Below, piece after piece: positions 1 to 7,318 of a DNA stretch of 49,916 bases. Source of the stretch: Gammaproteobacteria bacterium. Lineage in GTDB: Bacteria; Pseudomonadota; Gammaproteobacteria; SZUA-140. The stretch lies in contig JADLET010000134.1 of assembly GCA_020845975.1 (NCBI GenBank), positions 1 through 49,916 on the forward strand, written 5' to 3'. Within the stretch, counting starts at the first letter, position 1, and every line of letters starts with the position of its first letter. The notes under the pieces are model-generated. The model did no database searches. It saw only the letters and a program-made list of their open reading frames with translations, and had not been told where the DNA came from. Both the position numbers and the translations under genes were made by a program.

Positions 1-114
1 AAAACGCAGGCTGACCTCGAGGTAGCGGTGATTGAGCGAACGCAGCTCCCAGCACAGCACACCCCACGGGGTCTTGCGTTCCTGGCGGGCAAAGGCGGTC
101 ATACTGCGGATCAT
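1..114 (-). CDS. yicC: YicC/YloC family endoribonuclease, N-terminal fragment
   Basis: Only the first 38 codons are present; the gene runs off the left edge. Translated from 114 leftwards it begins [12 protein letters not shown] and continues with [15 protein letters not shown], which matches the conserved start of YicC-family proteins (MIRSMTA...RSVN.RYLE). The family is known as an endoribonuclease involved in RNA turnover. It is divergent from rph, the usual neighbour in gammaproteobacteria. A second in-frame ATG lies at 102 (MTAFAR), but the first fits the family better. The call rests on the N-terminal motif alone. Confidence 0.85.
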   Translation of the reverse strand, partial: MIRSMTAFARQERKTPWGVLCWELRSLNHRYLEVSLRF

Positions 115-150
115 GGGCGCGTGCTTCCCCTGCGAGACGGTGTCGTTCCC

Positions 151-168
151 GGCGGGTCGCTACCCGCC
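151..168. other. GC-rich hairpin in the yicC-rph divergent region
   Basis: GGCGGGT (151-157) and ACCCGCC (162-168) form a perfect 7-bp stem with a 4-nt loop. No T-run follows, so it is not a convincing terminator. A GATAAT hexamer at 179-184, about 40 bases before the rph start, could be its -10 box, but I see no good -35. Confidence 0.4.
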
Positions 169-223
169 GGCTTCCGGGGATAATAGGGTTTTTCCCGCCC
201 ACACCCAAGAGAAAGGATCCGTC

Positions 224-940
224 ATGCGCCCGAGCGGCAGAGCCCCCGACCAACTGCGCCCCATCAAGCTGACCCGCGCCTACACCAAGCATGCCGAGGG
301 TTCCGTCCTGGTGGAGTTCGGCGACACCCGCGTGCTGTGCACGGCCAGCGTCGACAACCGTGTCCCGCCCTTCCTCAAGGGTACCGGGCAGGGCTGGATC
401 ACGGCGGAATACGGCATGCTGCCCCGCTCCACCGGCCAGCGCATGCAGCGCGAGGCCGCGCGCGGGCGCCAGGGCGGGCGCACCCAGGAGATCCAGCGCC
501 TGATCGGCCGCTCGCTGCGCGCCGCGGTTGACCTCAAGGCGCTCGGCGAGCGGACCATCACGCTCGACTGCGATGTCATCCAGGCCGACGGAGGCACCCG
601 CACCGCCTCCATCACCGGCGGCTACGTCGCCATGGCCGATGCCATCGCGCACATGAAGAAGCAGGGGCTCATCAAGAACAGCCCGCTGCACGGATTCATC
701 GCCTCCGTGTCGGTCGGCATCTACCGCGGCGCGCCGGTGCTGGACCTCGATTACTCCGAAGACTCCGAGGCCGAGACCGACATGAACGTGGTCATGAACG
801 AGGCGCAGGCCTTCATCGAGGTCCAGGGCACCGCTGAGGGCCACGCCTTCCGCATGGACGAGATGCTGGCCATGATCGAACTGGCGCGCAAGGGCATCTC
901 CTCCCTGATCGGCAAACAGCAGGAGGCGCTCGCGCACTGA
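224..940 (+). CDS. rph: Ribonuclease PH
   Basis: Phosphorolytic 3'-5' exoribonuclease that trims tRNA 3' ends. The 238-aa product has the usual family length and begins [13 protein letters not shown]. Conserved stretches include [37 protein letters not shown] and the phosphate-site region [18 protein letters not shown]. The ATG at 224 was chosen because the family starts with MRPSGR and because GAGAAAGGA lies just upstream; the reading frame stays open further upstream, but that part has no family similarity. It heads a co-directional run with rdgB (39 bp after the stop) and hemW, an order often seen in gammaproteobacteria. Confidence 0.96.
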   Translation: MRPSGRAPDQLRPIKLTRAYTKHAEGSVLVEFGDTRVLCTASVDNRVPPFLKGTGQGWITAEYGMLPRSTGQRMQREAARGRQGGRTQEIQRLIGRSLRAAVDLKALGERTITLDCDVIQADGGTRTASITGGYVAMADAIAHMKKQGLIKNSPLHGFIASVSVGIYRGAPVLDLDYSEDSEAETDMNVVMNEAQAFIEVQGTAEGHAFRMDEMLAMIELARKGISSLIGKQQEALAH

Positions 941-978
941 GTCCCGTTCCGGGGCGCGTGCCGAAGCGGATCGAACCC

Positions 979-1581
979 ATGTCGCGTGTCGTAGTGGCCA
1001 GCAGCAATCGCGGCAAGCTCGGCGAATTCTCCGCCCTGCTCGCCGGCACCGGCATCAGCGTGGTATCGCAGGGCGAACTGGGCATCCCCGATGCCGAAGA
1101 AACAGGGCTGAGTTTCGTCGAGAACGCGATCCTCAAGGCGCGCAACGCGGCGCAGCACTCCGGCCTGCCGGCCCTCGCCGACGACTCCGGCCTGGAGGTG
1201 GACGCCCTCGATGGCGCCCCCGGCATCTATTCCTCGCGCTACGCCGGACAGGGCGCGAGCGACGGCGACAATGTGACCAAGTTACTGCAAGCGCTCGCCA
1301 AGGTCCCGGCGGAGCGCCGTACCGCGCGCTTTCAGTGCCTGATCGTCTATCTGCGCCACGCGCTGGACCCGACCCCGCTGATCTGCCAGGGCACCTGGGA
1401 GGGCCACATCCTGTTCGCGCCGCGCGGCAGCAACGGTTTCGGCTACGACCCGGTGTTCCATGTCCCGAGCCACGACTGCGCCTCGGCCGAGCTGCCGCCG
1501 GAGATCAAGAACCGCCTGAGCCATCGCGGCCAGGCCATGGCGCGCCTGCTCGCGGCGCTGCGCGCGACGCCCGCGCGATGA
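979..1581 (+). CDS. rdgB: dITP/XTP pyrophosphatase (Ham1 family)
   Basis: Hydrolyses non-canonical purine nucleoside triphosphates (XTP, dITP, ITP) to monophosphates, keeping them out of DNA and RNA. The 200-aa product starts MSRVVVASSNRGKLGE, the family's N-terminal substrate loop (A.S.N..K..E). It also carries ADDSGLEVDALDGAPGIYSSRYAG and the C-terminal GSNGFGYDPVF motif, followed by LSHRGQA. Start 979 puts the conserved sequence at the N terminus; an in-frame GTG at 958 would add seven unrelated residues. The stop overlaps the hemW start (ATGA at 1578-1581), suggesting translational coupling. Confidence 0.96.
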   Translation: MSRVVVASSNRGKLGEFSALLAGTGISVVSQGELGIPDAEETGLSFVENAILKARNAAQHSGLPALADDSGLEVDALDGAPGIYSSRYAGQGASDGDNVTKLLQALAKVPAERRTARFQCLIVYLRHALDPTPLICQGTWEGHILFAPRGSNGFGYDPVFHVPSHDCASAELPPEIKNRLSHRGQAMARLLAALRATPAR

Positions 1582-2786
1582 ACGTCACCCGTGTGCCGCT
1601 GGCCAGGATCGCAGCGCCGGCGGCGTTCCGGTTCGAGGCCACCCCACCGCTTACCCTGTACGTGCACATTCCGTGGTGTGCGCGCAAATGCCCCTATTGC
1701 GACTTTAATTCGCACGAGAGCGCGGCCGCGCTGCCCGAACAGGCCTATCTCGCGGCGCTGATGGCCGATCTCGAGCAGGAGCTGCCCGGGATCTGGGGCC
1801 GCCGCGTGGAGAGCGTCTTCATCGGCGGCGGCACGCCCAGCCTGTTCGCGCCCGCATCCATAGACCGCCTGTTGTCCGACGTCCGCGCGCGGCTGTCGCT
1901 GCTGTCCGGTGCCGAGATCACACTGGAGGCCAATCCCGGCACCGTCGATGCCGGTCGCCTGCGCGAATTCCGCGCCGCCGGCGTGAATCGCCTGTCGCTC
2001 GGCGCGCAGAGCTTCGATGACAACCTGCTCGCGCGCATCGGCCGCATCCACGGCCGGCTGGAGATCATGAGCGCCGCCGAGGGCATCGCCGCGGCGGGCT
2101 TCGACAACTGGAACCTCGACCTGATGTACGGCCTGCCGGGACAGTCCCCGGCGCAGGCGCTGGCCGATGTGCGCCAGGCGATGGCGCTGCAGCCGACGCA
2201 CCTCTCACACTACCAGCTCACACTGGAACCGAACACGGCGTTTCATCACTCGCCACCGACCCTGCCCGACGACGACACCGCCTGGGAGATGCAGCGGCAA
2301 TGTCAGGCCGAGCTCGCCGCGCAGGGCTACGCGCAGTACGAGACCTCCGCCTACGCGCGGGACGGCCGGCGCTGCCGGCACAATCTGAACTACTGGCATT
2401 TCGGCGACTACCTCGGCATCGGCGCCGGCGCACACGGCAAGCTTACCCATGCGCCGACGCAGACGATCCGGCGCGGCGCCAGGGTGAAACACCCGCGCGC
2501 CTATCTCGACGCCGCGACGGACGCGGCGCGTGTTGACACCCGGCAGGAGCTCGCCCCCGCCCAGGCCGGGCTCGAGTTCATGATGAACGCCCTGCGCCTC
2601 AACGAAGGCTTTCCGATTGAGCTGTTCCAGGCGCATGCCGGCCTGCCGCTCGCGATCGTCGAGCGCCCGCTCGCGCGCGCGGAACAGCTCGGCCTGATCG
2701 AGCGCGACCTGCACACGATCCGCCCGAGCGAGCGCGGCCGCCGCTACCTGAACGAGCTGCTGACGCTGTTCGTGCCGGAGGAGTGA
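1578..2786 (+). CDS. hemW: Radical SAM heme chaperone HemW
   Basis: HemW binds heme and inserts it into target proteins such as respiratory enzymes. It resembles oxygen-independent coproporphyrinogen oxidase HemN but is regarded as a chaperone. In the 402-aa product the radical SAM cluster ligands are CARKCPYC (Cys34, Cys38, Cys41), preceded by LYVHIPWC. GGGTPSLF (SAM binding) and the HemW-typical RHNLNYWHFGDYLGIGAGAHG are also present. The first cysteine motif is the HemW form without the additional N-terminal residues of HemN. Its start overlaps the rdgB stop by 4 bp. The true coproporphyrinogen oxidase in this window is hemF at 44558. Confidence 0.95.
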   Translation: MNVTRVPLARIAAPAAFRFEATPPLTLYVHIPWCARKCPYCDFNSHESAAALPEQAYLAALMADLEQELPGIWGRRVESVFIGGGTPSLFAPASIDRLLSDVRARLSLLSGAEITLEANPGTVDAGRLREFRAAGVNRLSLGAQSFDDNLLARIGRIHGRLEIMSAAEGIAAAGFDNWNLDLMYGLPGQSPAQALADVRQAMALQPTHLSHYQLTLEPNTAFHHSPPTLPDDDTAWEMQRQCQAELAAQGYAQYETSAYARDGRRCRHNLNYWHFGDYLGIGAGAHGKLTHAPTQTIRRGARVKHPRAYLDAATDAARVDTRQELAPAQAGLEFMMNALRLNEGFPIELFQAHAGLPLAIVERPLARAEQLGLIERDLHTIRPSERGRRYLNELLTLFVPEE

Positions 2787-2793
2787 TGAAAAG

Positions 2794-2991
2794 ATGAGTG
2801 AATACCTGGAACCGCGCGATGTCGCCTGCCCCTATTGCGGCGAGACCTTCACCATCGTCATCGATCGCTCCGCCGGGAGCCAGCGCTACATTGAGGACTG
2901 CGCGGTATGCTGCCGCCCGGTTCTGTTCGATATCGAGATCGATGCCGATGGCGACATCGCGGGCGTGGCGGCACGCCGCGACGACGAATAG
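2794..2991 (+). CDS. CPXCG motif cysteine-rich protein
   Basis: A 65-aa protein with two cysteine pairs, CPYCGE near residue 12 and CAVCCRP near residue 37, in an otherwise acidic chain ending AARRDDE. This matches the small CPXCG-motif family of unknown function, presumably zinc-binding. It begins 7 bases after the hemW stop with GGAGGAG-like sequence upstream (the end of hemW reads GCCGGAGGAGTGATG), so it is probably co-transcribed with hemW. Function is not known. Confidence 0.85.
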   Translation: MSEYLEPRDVACPYCGETFTIVIDRSAGSQRYIEDCAVCCRPVLFDIEIDADGDIAGVAARRDDE

Positions 2992-3083
2992 CCGCGCCGT
3001 CGGGGAGCGGTTATGATGCGCACTTTGGCGGCCGCCGCACGGCGACAGCCGTCAGCCCGAGACCCAAACAAAGCATCGCCAAC

Positions 3084-3920
3084 ATGACGACAATTATCCT
3101 GCAGGGCCAGACCCTGACCCCGGACCTCGCCGGCACGATCGCAAAAACACTCCACGGCGCCCCGGAGCAGCGCACCGGCCATTGGCGCGTCAGCACCGCC
3201 GCAACGCCCTCACCCGACACCCTCGCCGGGTTGCGCCAACAGTTCAAGATCGACATCAACGCGCTGTCACCGGACTTCGCGCCCGGCGCGGTGCGCCTGC
3301 TGATCAGCGACATGGATTCCACGCTCATTAATATAGAGTGCGTGGACGAGATCGCCGACTTCATCGGCGTCAAACCGCAGGTCGCCGCCATCACCGCCGC
3401 CGCCATGCGCGGCGAGCTCGATTTCGAGACCTCGCTGCGCCGCCGCATCGGACTGCTCAAGGGTCTCGACGCAGCGGCGCTTGAGCACGTCTATAACGAA
3501 CGCCTGCGCCTGAATCCCGGCGCCGAGGCGCTGGTCGAGGGCTTGCACGCGCGCGGCGCGAAGTTCGCGCTGGTGTCCGGCGGCTTCACCTTCTTCACCG
3601 AGCGCCTGCGCGCGCGGCTTGGACTGGACTACACGCTCGCCAACGATCTCGAGATCGAGCAGGGGCGCATAACCGGCCAGGTCAAGGGCGCCATCGTCGG
3701 CGCGGAGGCGAAGGCGGAATTTCTGCGCCGCCTGTGCGAAGAACTCCGGATCAAACCCACCCAGGCCATCGCCGTCGGCGACGGCGCCAACGACCTCAAG
3801 ATGCTGCGCCTGGCCGGCCTCGGCGTTGCCTACCACGCCAAGCCGGCGGTGCAGGCGGAGGCGGACGTGGTGCTGAACCACAGCGGGCTGGACGGGATAC
3901 TGGCCTTCTTAGAGCGGTGA
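3084..3920 (+). CDS. serB: Phosphoserine phosphatase
   Basis: Last step of serine synthesis: dephosphorylates O-phosphoserine. The 278-aa product has a short N-terminal region (about 1-70) and a HAD phosphatase domain. HAD motif I is DMDST (residues 76-80, with Asp76 the expected nucleophile), motif II is in LVSGGFTFF, and motifs III and IV are in GDGANDLKMLRLAGLGVAYHAKP. It is close in size to typical proteobacterial SerB. ATG 3084 is the first start in frame with family-like sequence; the frame is open further upstream but that sequence is unrelated. It converges on trmB, with a heptamer-repeat hairpin between and within their 3' ends. Confidence 0.95.
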   Translation: MTTIILQGQTLTPDLAGTIAKTLHGAPEQRTGHWRVSTAATPSPDTLAGLRQQFKIDINALSPDFAPGAVRLLISDMDSTLINIECVDEIADFIGVKPQVAAITAAAMRGELDFETSLRRRIGLLKGLDAAALEHVYNERLRLNPGAEALVEGLHARGAKFALVSGGFTFFTERLRARLGLDYTLANDLEIEQGRITGQVKGAIVGAEAKAEFLRRLCEELRIKPTQAIAVGDGANDLKMLRLAGLGVAYHAKPAVQAEADVVLNHSGLDGILAFLER

Positions 3921-3985
3921 TGGGTGATGGGTAATGAGTGATTGGTAGAGGTGGATGTTTTACCCATTACTCATCCCCCATCACC
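3916..3985. repeat. Inverted heptanucleotide repeat between serB and trmB
   Basis: The left arm is made of 7-mers (GGTGATG, GGTGATG, GGTAATG, AGTGATT) and the right arm of their complement (TACCCAT, TACTCAT, CCCCCAT, CACCATT). The arms can pair over about 25 bases with mismatches. The array begins inside the last serB codons and its right arm encodes the last residues of trmB. It could act as a bidirectional terminator-like hairpin. Confidence 0.75.
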
Positions 3986-4726
3986 ATTTGCTCGGTCCTT
4001 AGTCCTGCTAAACACCAGATCCCACACCCCGTGCCCCAACCGCTCGCCGCGGCGCTCGAACTTGGTCAGCACGCGCTCGTCCGGCCGCGGCGCGTAATTG
4101 CCCGCGCCGGCGCTGTTCGTGAACGACGGCGACTGCTCCAGCACCGCGAGCATGTGCCGCGCGTAATCCTCCCAGTCGGTGGCGAGATGAAAGATCCCGC
4201 CGGGTTTGAGCCGGCGCGCGATCAGTTCAACGAACGCCGGCTGCACGATGCGGCGCTTGTGGTGGCGCGTCTTGTGCCAGGGATCGGGGAAGAACAGGAA
4301 CACGGCGTCGAGAGTAGCGTCGCTGATCATGTGGGTCAGCACCTGCACCGCGTCGGCGCAGAGGATGCGCACGTTGCGGATGTCCTCATCGGCGAGCGCG
4401 CGCAGCAGGCGGCCGACGCCGGGGCGGTGGACCTCGACGCCGAGGTGATCGCGTTCCGGATGGCGGCGTGCCATGTCGAGGACCGAATCGCCCATGCCGA
4501 AGCCGATCTCCAGCGTGCGCGGCGCCGTACGTCCGAACACGGCGTCGAGGTCGCATGGCGCCTCCTGGAAATCGAGCAGATAGCGCGGGCCGAACTCGTC
4601 GAACGCCCGCCGCTGCGCCTCGGTCATGCGGCCTTCGCGGCGGACGAAGCTGCGGATGGGGCGATTGACGCGTTCTGCGGCCGGTTCAGCGGCAGGAGGT
4701 TTTTCTTTGATACGGGATGGCGGCAT
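3971..4726 (-). CDS. trmB: tRNA (guanine-46-N7)-methyltransferase
   Basis: Uses SAM to form m7G46 in the tRNA variable loop. The 251-aa product shows the SAM motif LEIGFGMGDSVL, the family signature FPDPWHKTRHHKRR, and ATDWEDYARHML. The conserved C-terminal motif is RGERLGHGVWDLVF. The first 35 residues (PPSRIKEKPPAAEPAAERVN) are a proline and charge-rich extension before the conserved IRSFVRREGRMT. After the conserved end the protein continues SRTKDRANGDGG, a tail encoded by two dispersed heptamer repeats (3994-4007 and 3971-3985). Convergent with serB. Confidence 0.94.
   Translation of the reverse strand: MPPSRIKEKPPAAEPAAERVNRPIRSFVRREGRMTEAQRRAFDEFGPRYLLDFQEAPCDLDAVFGRTAPRTLEIGFGMGDSVLDMARRHPERDHLGVEVHRPGVGRLLRALADEDIRNVRILCADAVQVLTHMISDATLDAVFLFFPDPWHKTRHHKRRIVQPAFVELIARRLKPGGIFHLATDWEDYARHMLAVLEQSPSFTNSAGAGNYAPRPDERVLTKFERRGERLGHGVWDLVFSRTKDRANGDGG
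3994..4007. repeat. GGTCCTT-AGTCCTG heptamer repeat inside the trmB 3' end
   Basis: Two 7-mers of the same family as those at 15837-15866 and 15970-15990. Here they are translated in trmB as SRTKD. Confidence 0.6.
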
Positions 4727-4733
4727 AAATAAA

Positions 4734-4807
4734 GGGGGACAGATTATATTTTTCTGAGATGGAAGAGTTCTTTTCCATGAACGCAGAGAAAAATTAAATC
4801 AGTCCCC
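4734..4807. repeat. Palindromic REP/MITE-like element between thiG and trmB
   Basis: Outer arms GGGGGACAGATTATATTTTT (4734-4753) and its imperfect complement ending AAATCAGTCCCC (to 4807) enclose an inner stem ATGGAA/TTCCAT. The whole is a nested hairpin of about 74 bases with no coding potential. The GGGGACAGATT end is shared with elements at 36667, 44479, 46549 and 46663. Confidence 0.7.
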
Positions 4808-4810
4808 GAG

Positions 4811-5623
4811 TTAAAAAAACGTCCCGTCGAGCGGCGAGGAGGCGCTGGCGAAGCGTTTGCGCGGGATGCGGCCGGCGCGGAAGGCCTCGCGGCCGGCCTC
4901 GATGGCCTTCCGCATCGCAGAGGCCATCAGCACCGGGTCGCGCGCGCCGGCGATGGCGGTGTTCATCAGCACGCCGTCGCAGCCGAGCTCCATCGCGATG
5001 GTCGCATCAGACGCGGTGCCGACGCCGGCGTCGACCAGGATCGGCACCTTCGCGTTCTCGACGATGGTGAGGATGTTGTACGGGTTGCGGATGCCGAGCC
5101 CGGAGCCGATCGGCGCGGCGAGCGGCATCACGGCGACGCAGCCCATCTCCTCCAGGCGCTTCGCCGCGATCGGATCGTCGTTGGTGTAAACCATGACCTT
5201 GAAGCCGTCCTTGACCAGGATCTCGGCCGCCTTGTAGGTCTCGACCAGATCGGGATACAGCGTCTTCGGGTCGGCCAACACCTCGAGCTTGACCAGGTCG
5301 TGGCCGTCAAGCAGTTCTCGCGCGAGGCGGCAGGTGCGCACGGCGTCGTCCGCCGTGTAGCACATCGCGGTATTGGGCAGGATGGTGTACTTGTCCGGCG
5401 GCAGCACGTCGAGCAGGTTCGGCTCGCCCGGCGTCTGGCCGATGTTGGTGCGGCGGATCGCGACCGTGACGATCTCGGCGCCGCTGGCCTCGGTCGCGCG
5501 GCGCGTCTCCTCGAGGTCGCGATACTTGCCGCTGCCGACCAGCAGGCGCGAGCGGTAGGCCTTGCCGGCAAGCAGGAACACATCATCCCGCGCCGCGGTT
5601 TCCGGAATTCTGGATTCACTCAT
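4811..5623 (-). CDS. thiG: Thiazole synthase
   Basis: Forms the thiazole phosphate moiety of thiamine from 1-deoxy-xylulose 5-phosphate, dehydroglycine and ThiS thiocarboxylate. The 270-aa product carries [28 protein letters not shown], the Schiff-base lysine region [20 protein letters not shown] and [15 protein letters not shown], all typical of ThiG. ATG 5623 was chosen because the family sequence starts shortly after and because thiS ends 4 bases upstream; the longer frame would read into thiS. Cotranscribed with thiS. Confidence 0.96.
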   Translation of the reverse strand: MSESRIPETAARDDVFLLAGKAYRSRLLVGSGKYRDLEETRRATEASGAEIVTVAIRRTNIGQTPGEPNLLDVLPPDKYTILPNTAMCYTADDAVRTCRLARELLDGHDLVKLEVLADPKTLYPDLVETYKAAEILVKDGFKVMVYTNDDPIAAKRLEEMGCVAVMPLAAPIGSGLGIRNPYNILTIVENAKVPILVDAGVGTASDATIAMELGCDGVLMNTAIAGARDPVLMASAMRKAIEAGREAFRAGRIPRKRFASASSPLDGTFF

Positions 5624-5627
5624 GATT

Positions 5628-5828
5628 TCAGCCGCCCCCGATGGCATGCACGATCTCGACCCGGTCACCCGGCTCCAGACGGCGGCTCGCATGGCTGCTG
5701 CGCGGCACGATGTGCTGATTGATCTCCACCGCGATGCGGCTGCCGGCGACGCCCAGCTCTTCCACCAGCTGCGCGACGGTCAGCGCGCCGTCGAGCGCGC
5801 GCGGCTTGCCGTTGACATAGATTTCCAT
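5628..5828 (-). CDS. thiS: Sulfur carrier protein ThiS
   Basis: 66-aa ubiquitin-fold protein that carries sulfur as a C-terminal thiocarboxylate for thiazole synthesis. It begins [12 protein letters not shown] and ends HAIGGG; the terminal Gly-Gly is the site of adenylation and thiocarboxylation. [14 protein letters not shown] is the usual central strand. It is directly upstream of thiG with a 4-base gap. I looked for a TPP riboswitch in the 120 bases before it and found none of the conserved elements. Confidence 0.95.
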   Translation of the reverse strand: MEIYVNGKPRALDGALTVAQLVEELGVAGSRIAVEINQHIVPRSSHASRRLEPGDRVEIVHAIGGG

Positions 5829-5903
5829 GGGGTACGCCTGTAATTCGCTGACTGCCGTAAGGACCGATGACCGGCCTTTAAGATAGCACAGATGGCGGCG
5901 CAC

Positions 5904-5933
5904 TTGACCCGGGTCCGACCCAGCCTTCAGAAT
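5904..5933 (+). promoter_or_regulatory. Probable promoter of tRNA-Gly
   Basis: TTGACC (5904-5909), 18 bases, then CAGAAT (5928-5933), followed by a GC-rich start region (GGGCGGC). This places transcription start about 10 bases before the tRNA. The -10 is a 4/6 match only. Confidence 0.5.
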
Positions 5934-5949
5934 GGGCGGCTCGCGATAC

Positions 5950-6023
5950 GCGGGTGTAGTTCAATGGTAGAACGAAAGCTTCCCAAGCTTTAGACGTGGG
6001 TTCGATTCCCATCACCCGCTCCA
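5950..6023 (+). tRNA. tRNA-Gly (anticodon CCC)
   Basis: Acceptor arms GCGGGTG (5950-5956) and CACCCGC (6013-6019) pair perfectly, followed by discriminator T and an encoded CCA. The D arm is GTTCAATGGTAGAAC. The anticodon stem AAAGC/GCTTT closes the loop TTCCCAA, giving anticodon CCC. The T arm is GTGGGTTCGATTCCCAT. Length 74 with CCA. Confidence 0.96.
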
Positions 6024-6083
6024 CCGCGCGCAATCTCCACGTTTCCGCGCAAGACCGGGGGCCGCGTGAGAATCGCGACCGCG

Positions 6084-6581
6084 CTACATCGCCATGACCC
6101 GGCCCCGTCCGGGCATCAGACCGGCGCCGGCGAGATGGCGCTGGATCTCCAGCGGGGGCATATGGGTGAGATCCTTACCTGCCTCGCGCACCTCGATGTT
6201 CGATCCCGCCGGAAGCGTGAGCGCCCCGCGCAGCAGACCCAGCATGTGACTGGATGCCGCCAGCACCAGGCGGCGCGGCCGGTATTGACGCAACAGCTCG
6301 TGAGCCCCTGCGGCGATGCGCCTGGCGAAACGGCGATTGAATTCCTCTTCGTGGCTGTCGCGGTGATCGTCATAGCCGTGGGCCGAACCACCGCGCGCCA
6401 TGTTGCACCCGCTCCTGGTCTCGCTCCAGGTCTCGCGGCCGGGCAGGCTGGCCTCCGGATTGATCAGATCCCTGATCTCGACCAGATTGGGACCGCTTTC
6501 GAGTTCCGGCACCGCGGCCGGATCGAGACAGAAGAACCGCGCCCGCGCACGGTCCGCGACGATCACACAGTAGTGGTTCAT
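6084..6581 (-). CDS. Host attachment family protein (baeRF-like)
   Basis: 165-aa protein starting MNHYCVIVADRARARFF, with central NRRFARRIAAGAHELL and YRPRRLVLAASSHMLGLLR and ending IQRHLAGAGLMPG. This pattern (short beta strand with ADRARARFF, then RLVLAA...LG.LR) matches the host_attach family named from plant-associated bacteria, later linked to the eRF1-like (baeRF) fold. There is no signal peptide or membrane segment, so a cytosolic role is likely and the family name may mislead. It lies alone, opposite to and downstream of tRNA-Gly. The precise function is unknown. Confidence 0.8.
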   Translation of the reverse strand: MNHYCVIVADRARARFFCLDPAAVPELESGPNLVEIRDLINPEASLPGRETWSETRSGCNMARGGSAHGYDDHRDSHEEEFNRRFARRIAAGAHELLRQYRPRRLVLAASSHMLGLLRGALTLPAGSNIEVREAGKDLTHMPPLEIQRHLAGAGLMPGRGRVMAM

Positions 6582-6632
6582 ACGATCCCCCTATGTCCGC
6601 CGCCACGCACCGGCCCGTGGCACGGATTCAGG

Positions 6633-6722
6633 CTAACCGATCACGCCCAACAAATACAGCATCAGCACCAGCGTCGCCGCGCCGGCAATGATCATGATCA
6701 GGAGCATCAGGACAGCAAACAT
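6633..6722 (-). CDS. Possible 29-aa membrane microprotein
   Basis: Reading from ATG at 6722 gives MFAVLMLLIMIIAGAATLVL followed by MLYLLGVIG and a stop. It is a single strongly hydrophobic helix. There is only a weak GCGAGG purine tract upstream. It sits between two minus-strand genes in the right orientation, 50 bases before the host-attachment gene. It could be real or a chance reading frame. Confidence 0.35.
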   Translation of the reverse strand: MFAVLMLLIMIIAGAATLVLMLYLLGVIG

Positions 6723-6773
6723 GCCTCGCACGCGCAACTTACCTCATAGGTGAAAATTCATGCCCTTGCGGGA

Positions 6774-7145
6774 TCAGGGATAACGCAGCCGGATCGGGTC
6801 GTTCGTGGGGGCACAGTAGGTCCACAATGGCAGACGGGCCGCCGGGTCCAGCGACACCGTCATGGCCTTGCCACAGGTCGGGCATTGCCCGCTCGCCGAT
6901 TCCAAACTCTCGCCGGTCCGGAAACGCATCACGGCGGTCACCGGACCTGCGATCAGAAACCCGGGCACCAGGACAAAATGCGCGACCGGAATGAACAGCG
7001 TGGCCGCGGCCAGCAGCCACATGAGAGCGAGCATCTTCAAGGCGCGAACCCAGCGCTCGCGGCGACTGAACAGGGTCACCCGCAGGGTGCCGGCGCGCGT
7101 CTCGCCCGCATCATTCTCGATCAGTATCGGGCGCTCTTCGGCCAT
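6774..7145 (-). CDS. Small membrane protein with a Cys pair, unknown function
   Basis: 123-aa protein. After a polar N terminus (MAEERPILIENDAGETRAG) there are two hydrophobic helices, about residues 37-55 (MLALMWLLAAATLFIPV) and 57-70 (FVLVPGFLIAGPVTAVM). A short C-terminal soluble part follows with CPTCGK and a later lone Cys (WTYCAP), reminiscent of a zinc-ribbon half. I do not recognise a named family. It is minus strand, upstream of the host-attachment gene, and divergent from asmA. Confidence 0.7.
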   Translation of the reverse strand: MAEERPILIENDAGETRAGTLRVTLFSRRERWVRALKMLALMWLLAAATLFIPVAHFVLVPGFLIAGPVTAVMRFRTGESLESASGQCPTCGKAMTVSLDPAARLPLWTYCAPTNDPIRLRYP

Positions 7146-7318
7146 CCTGCCCTCGATGCTTTGACTGACACCCGGATGCCGGCCCGGCCGGGCAAGGCCA
7201 GACTATACACAGCGGCGGCCGCCGCTGGCAAACCACGCCGGGATATGGAGCACGCGCGCGCTTAGTGATAGTCTGCGCTGAGTACGCCCCCATCTTCCTA
7301 CACTGCAGTGTATTCCTT

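Noticed and set aside
1578-2786. Anaerobic coproporphyrinogen oxidase HemN
   Set aside because: The N terminus, length and the RHNLNYW motif fit HemW; a true oxidase, hemF, is present at 44558.
5829-5949. TPP riboswitch before thiS
   Set aside because: The conserved CUGAGA and ACCCUUUGAACCUGAU-like elements are absent on the minus strand.
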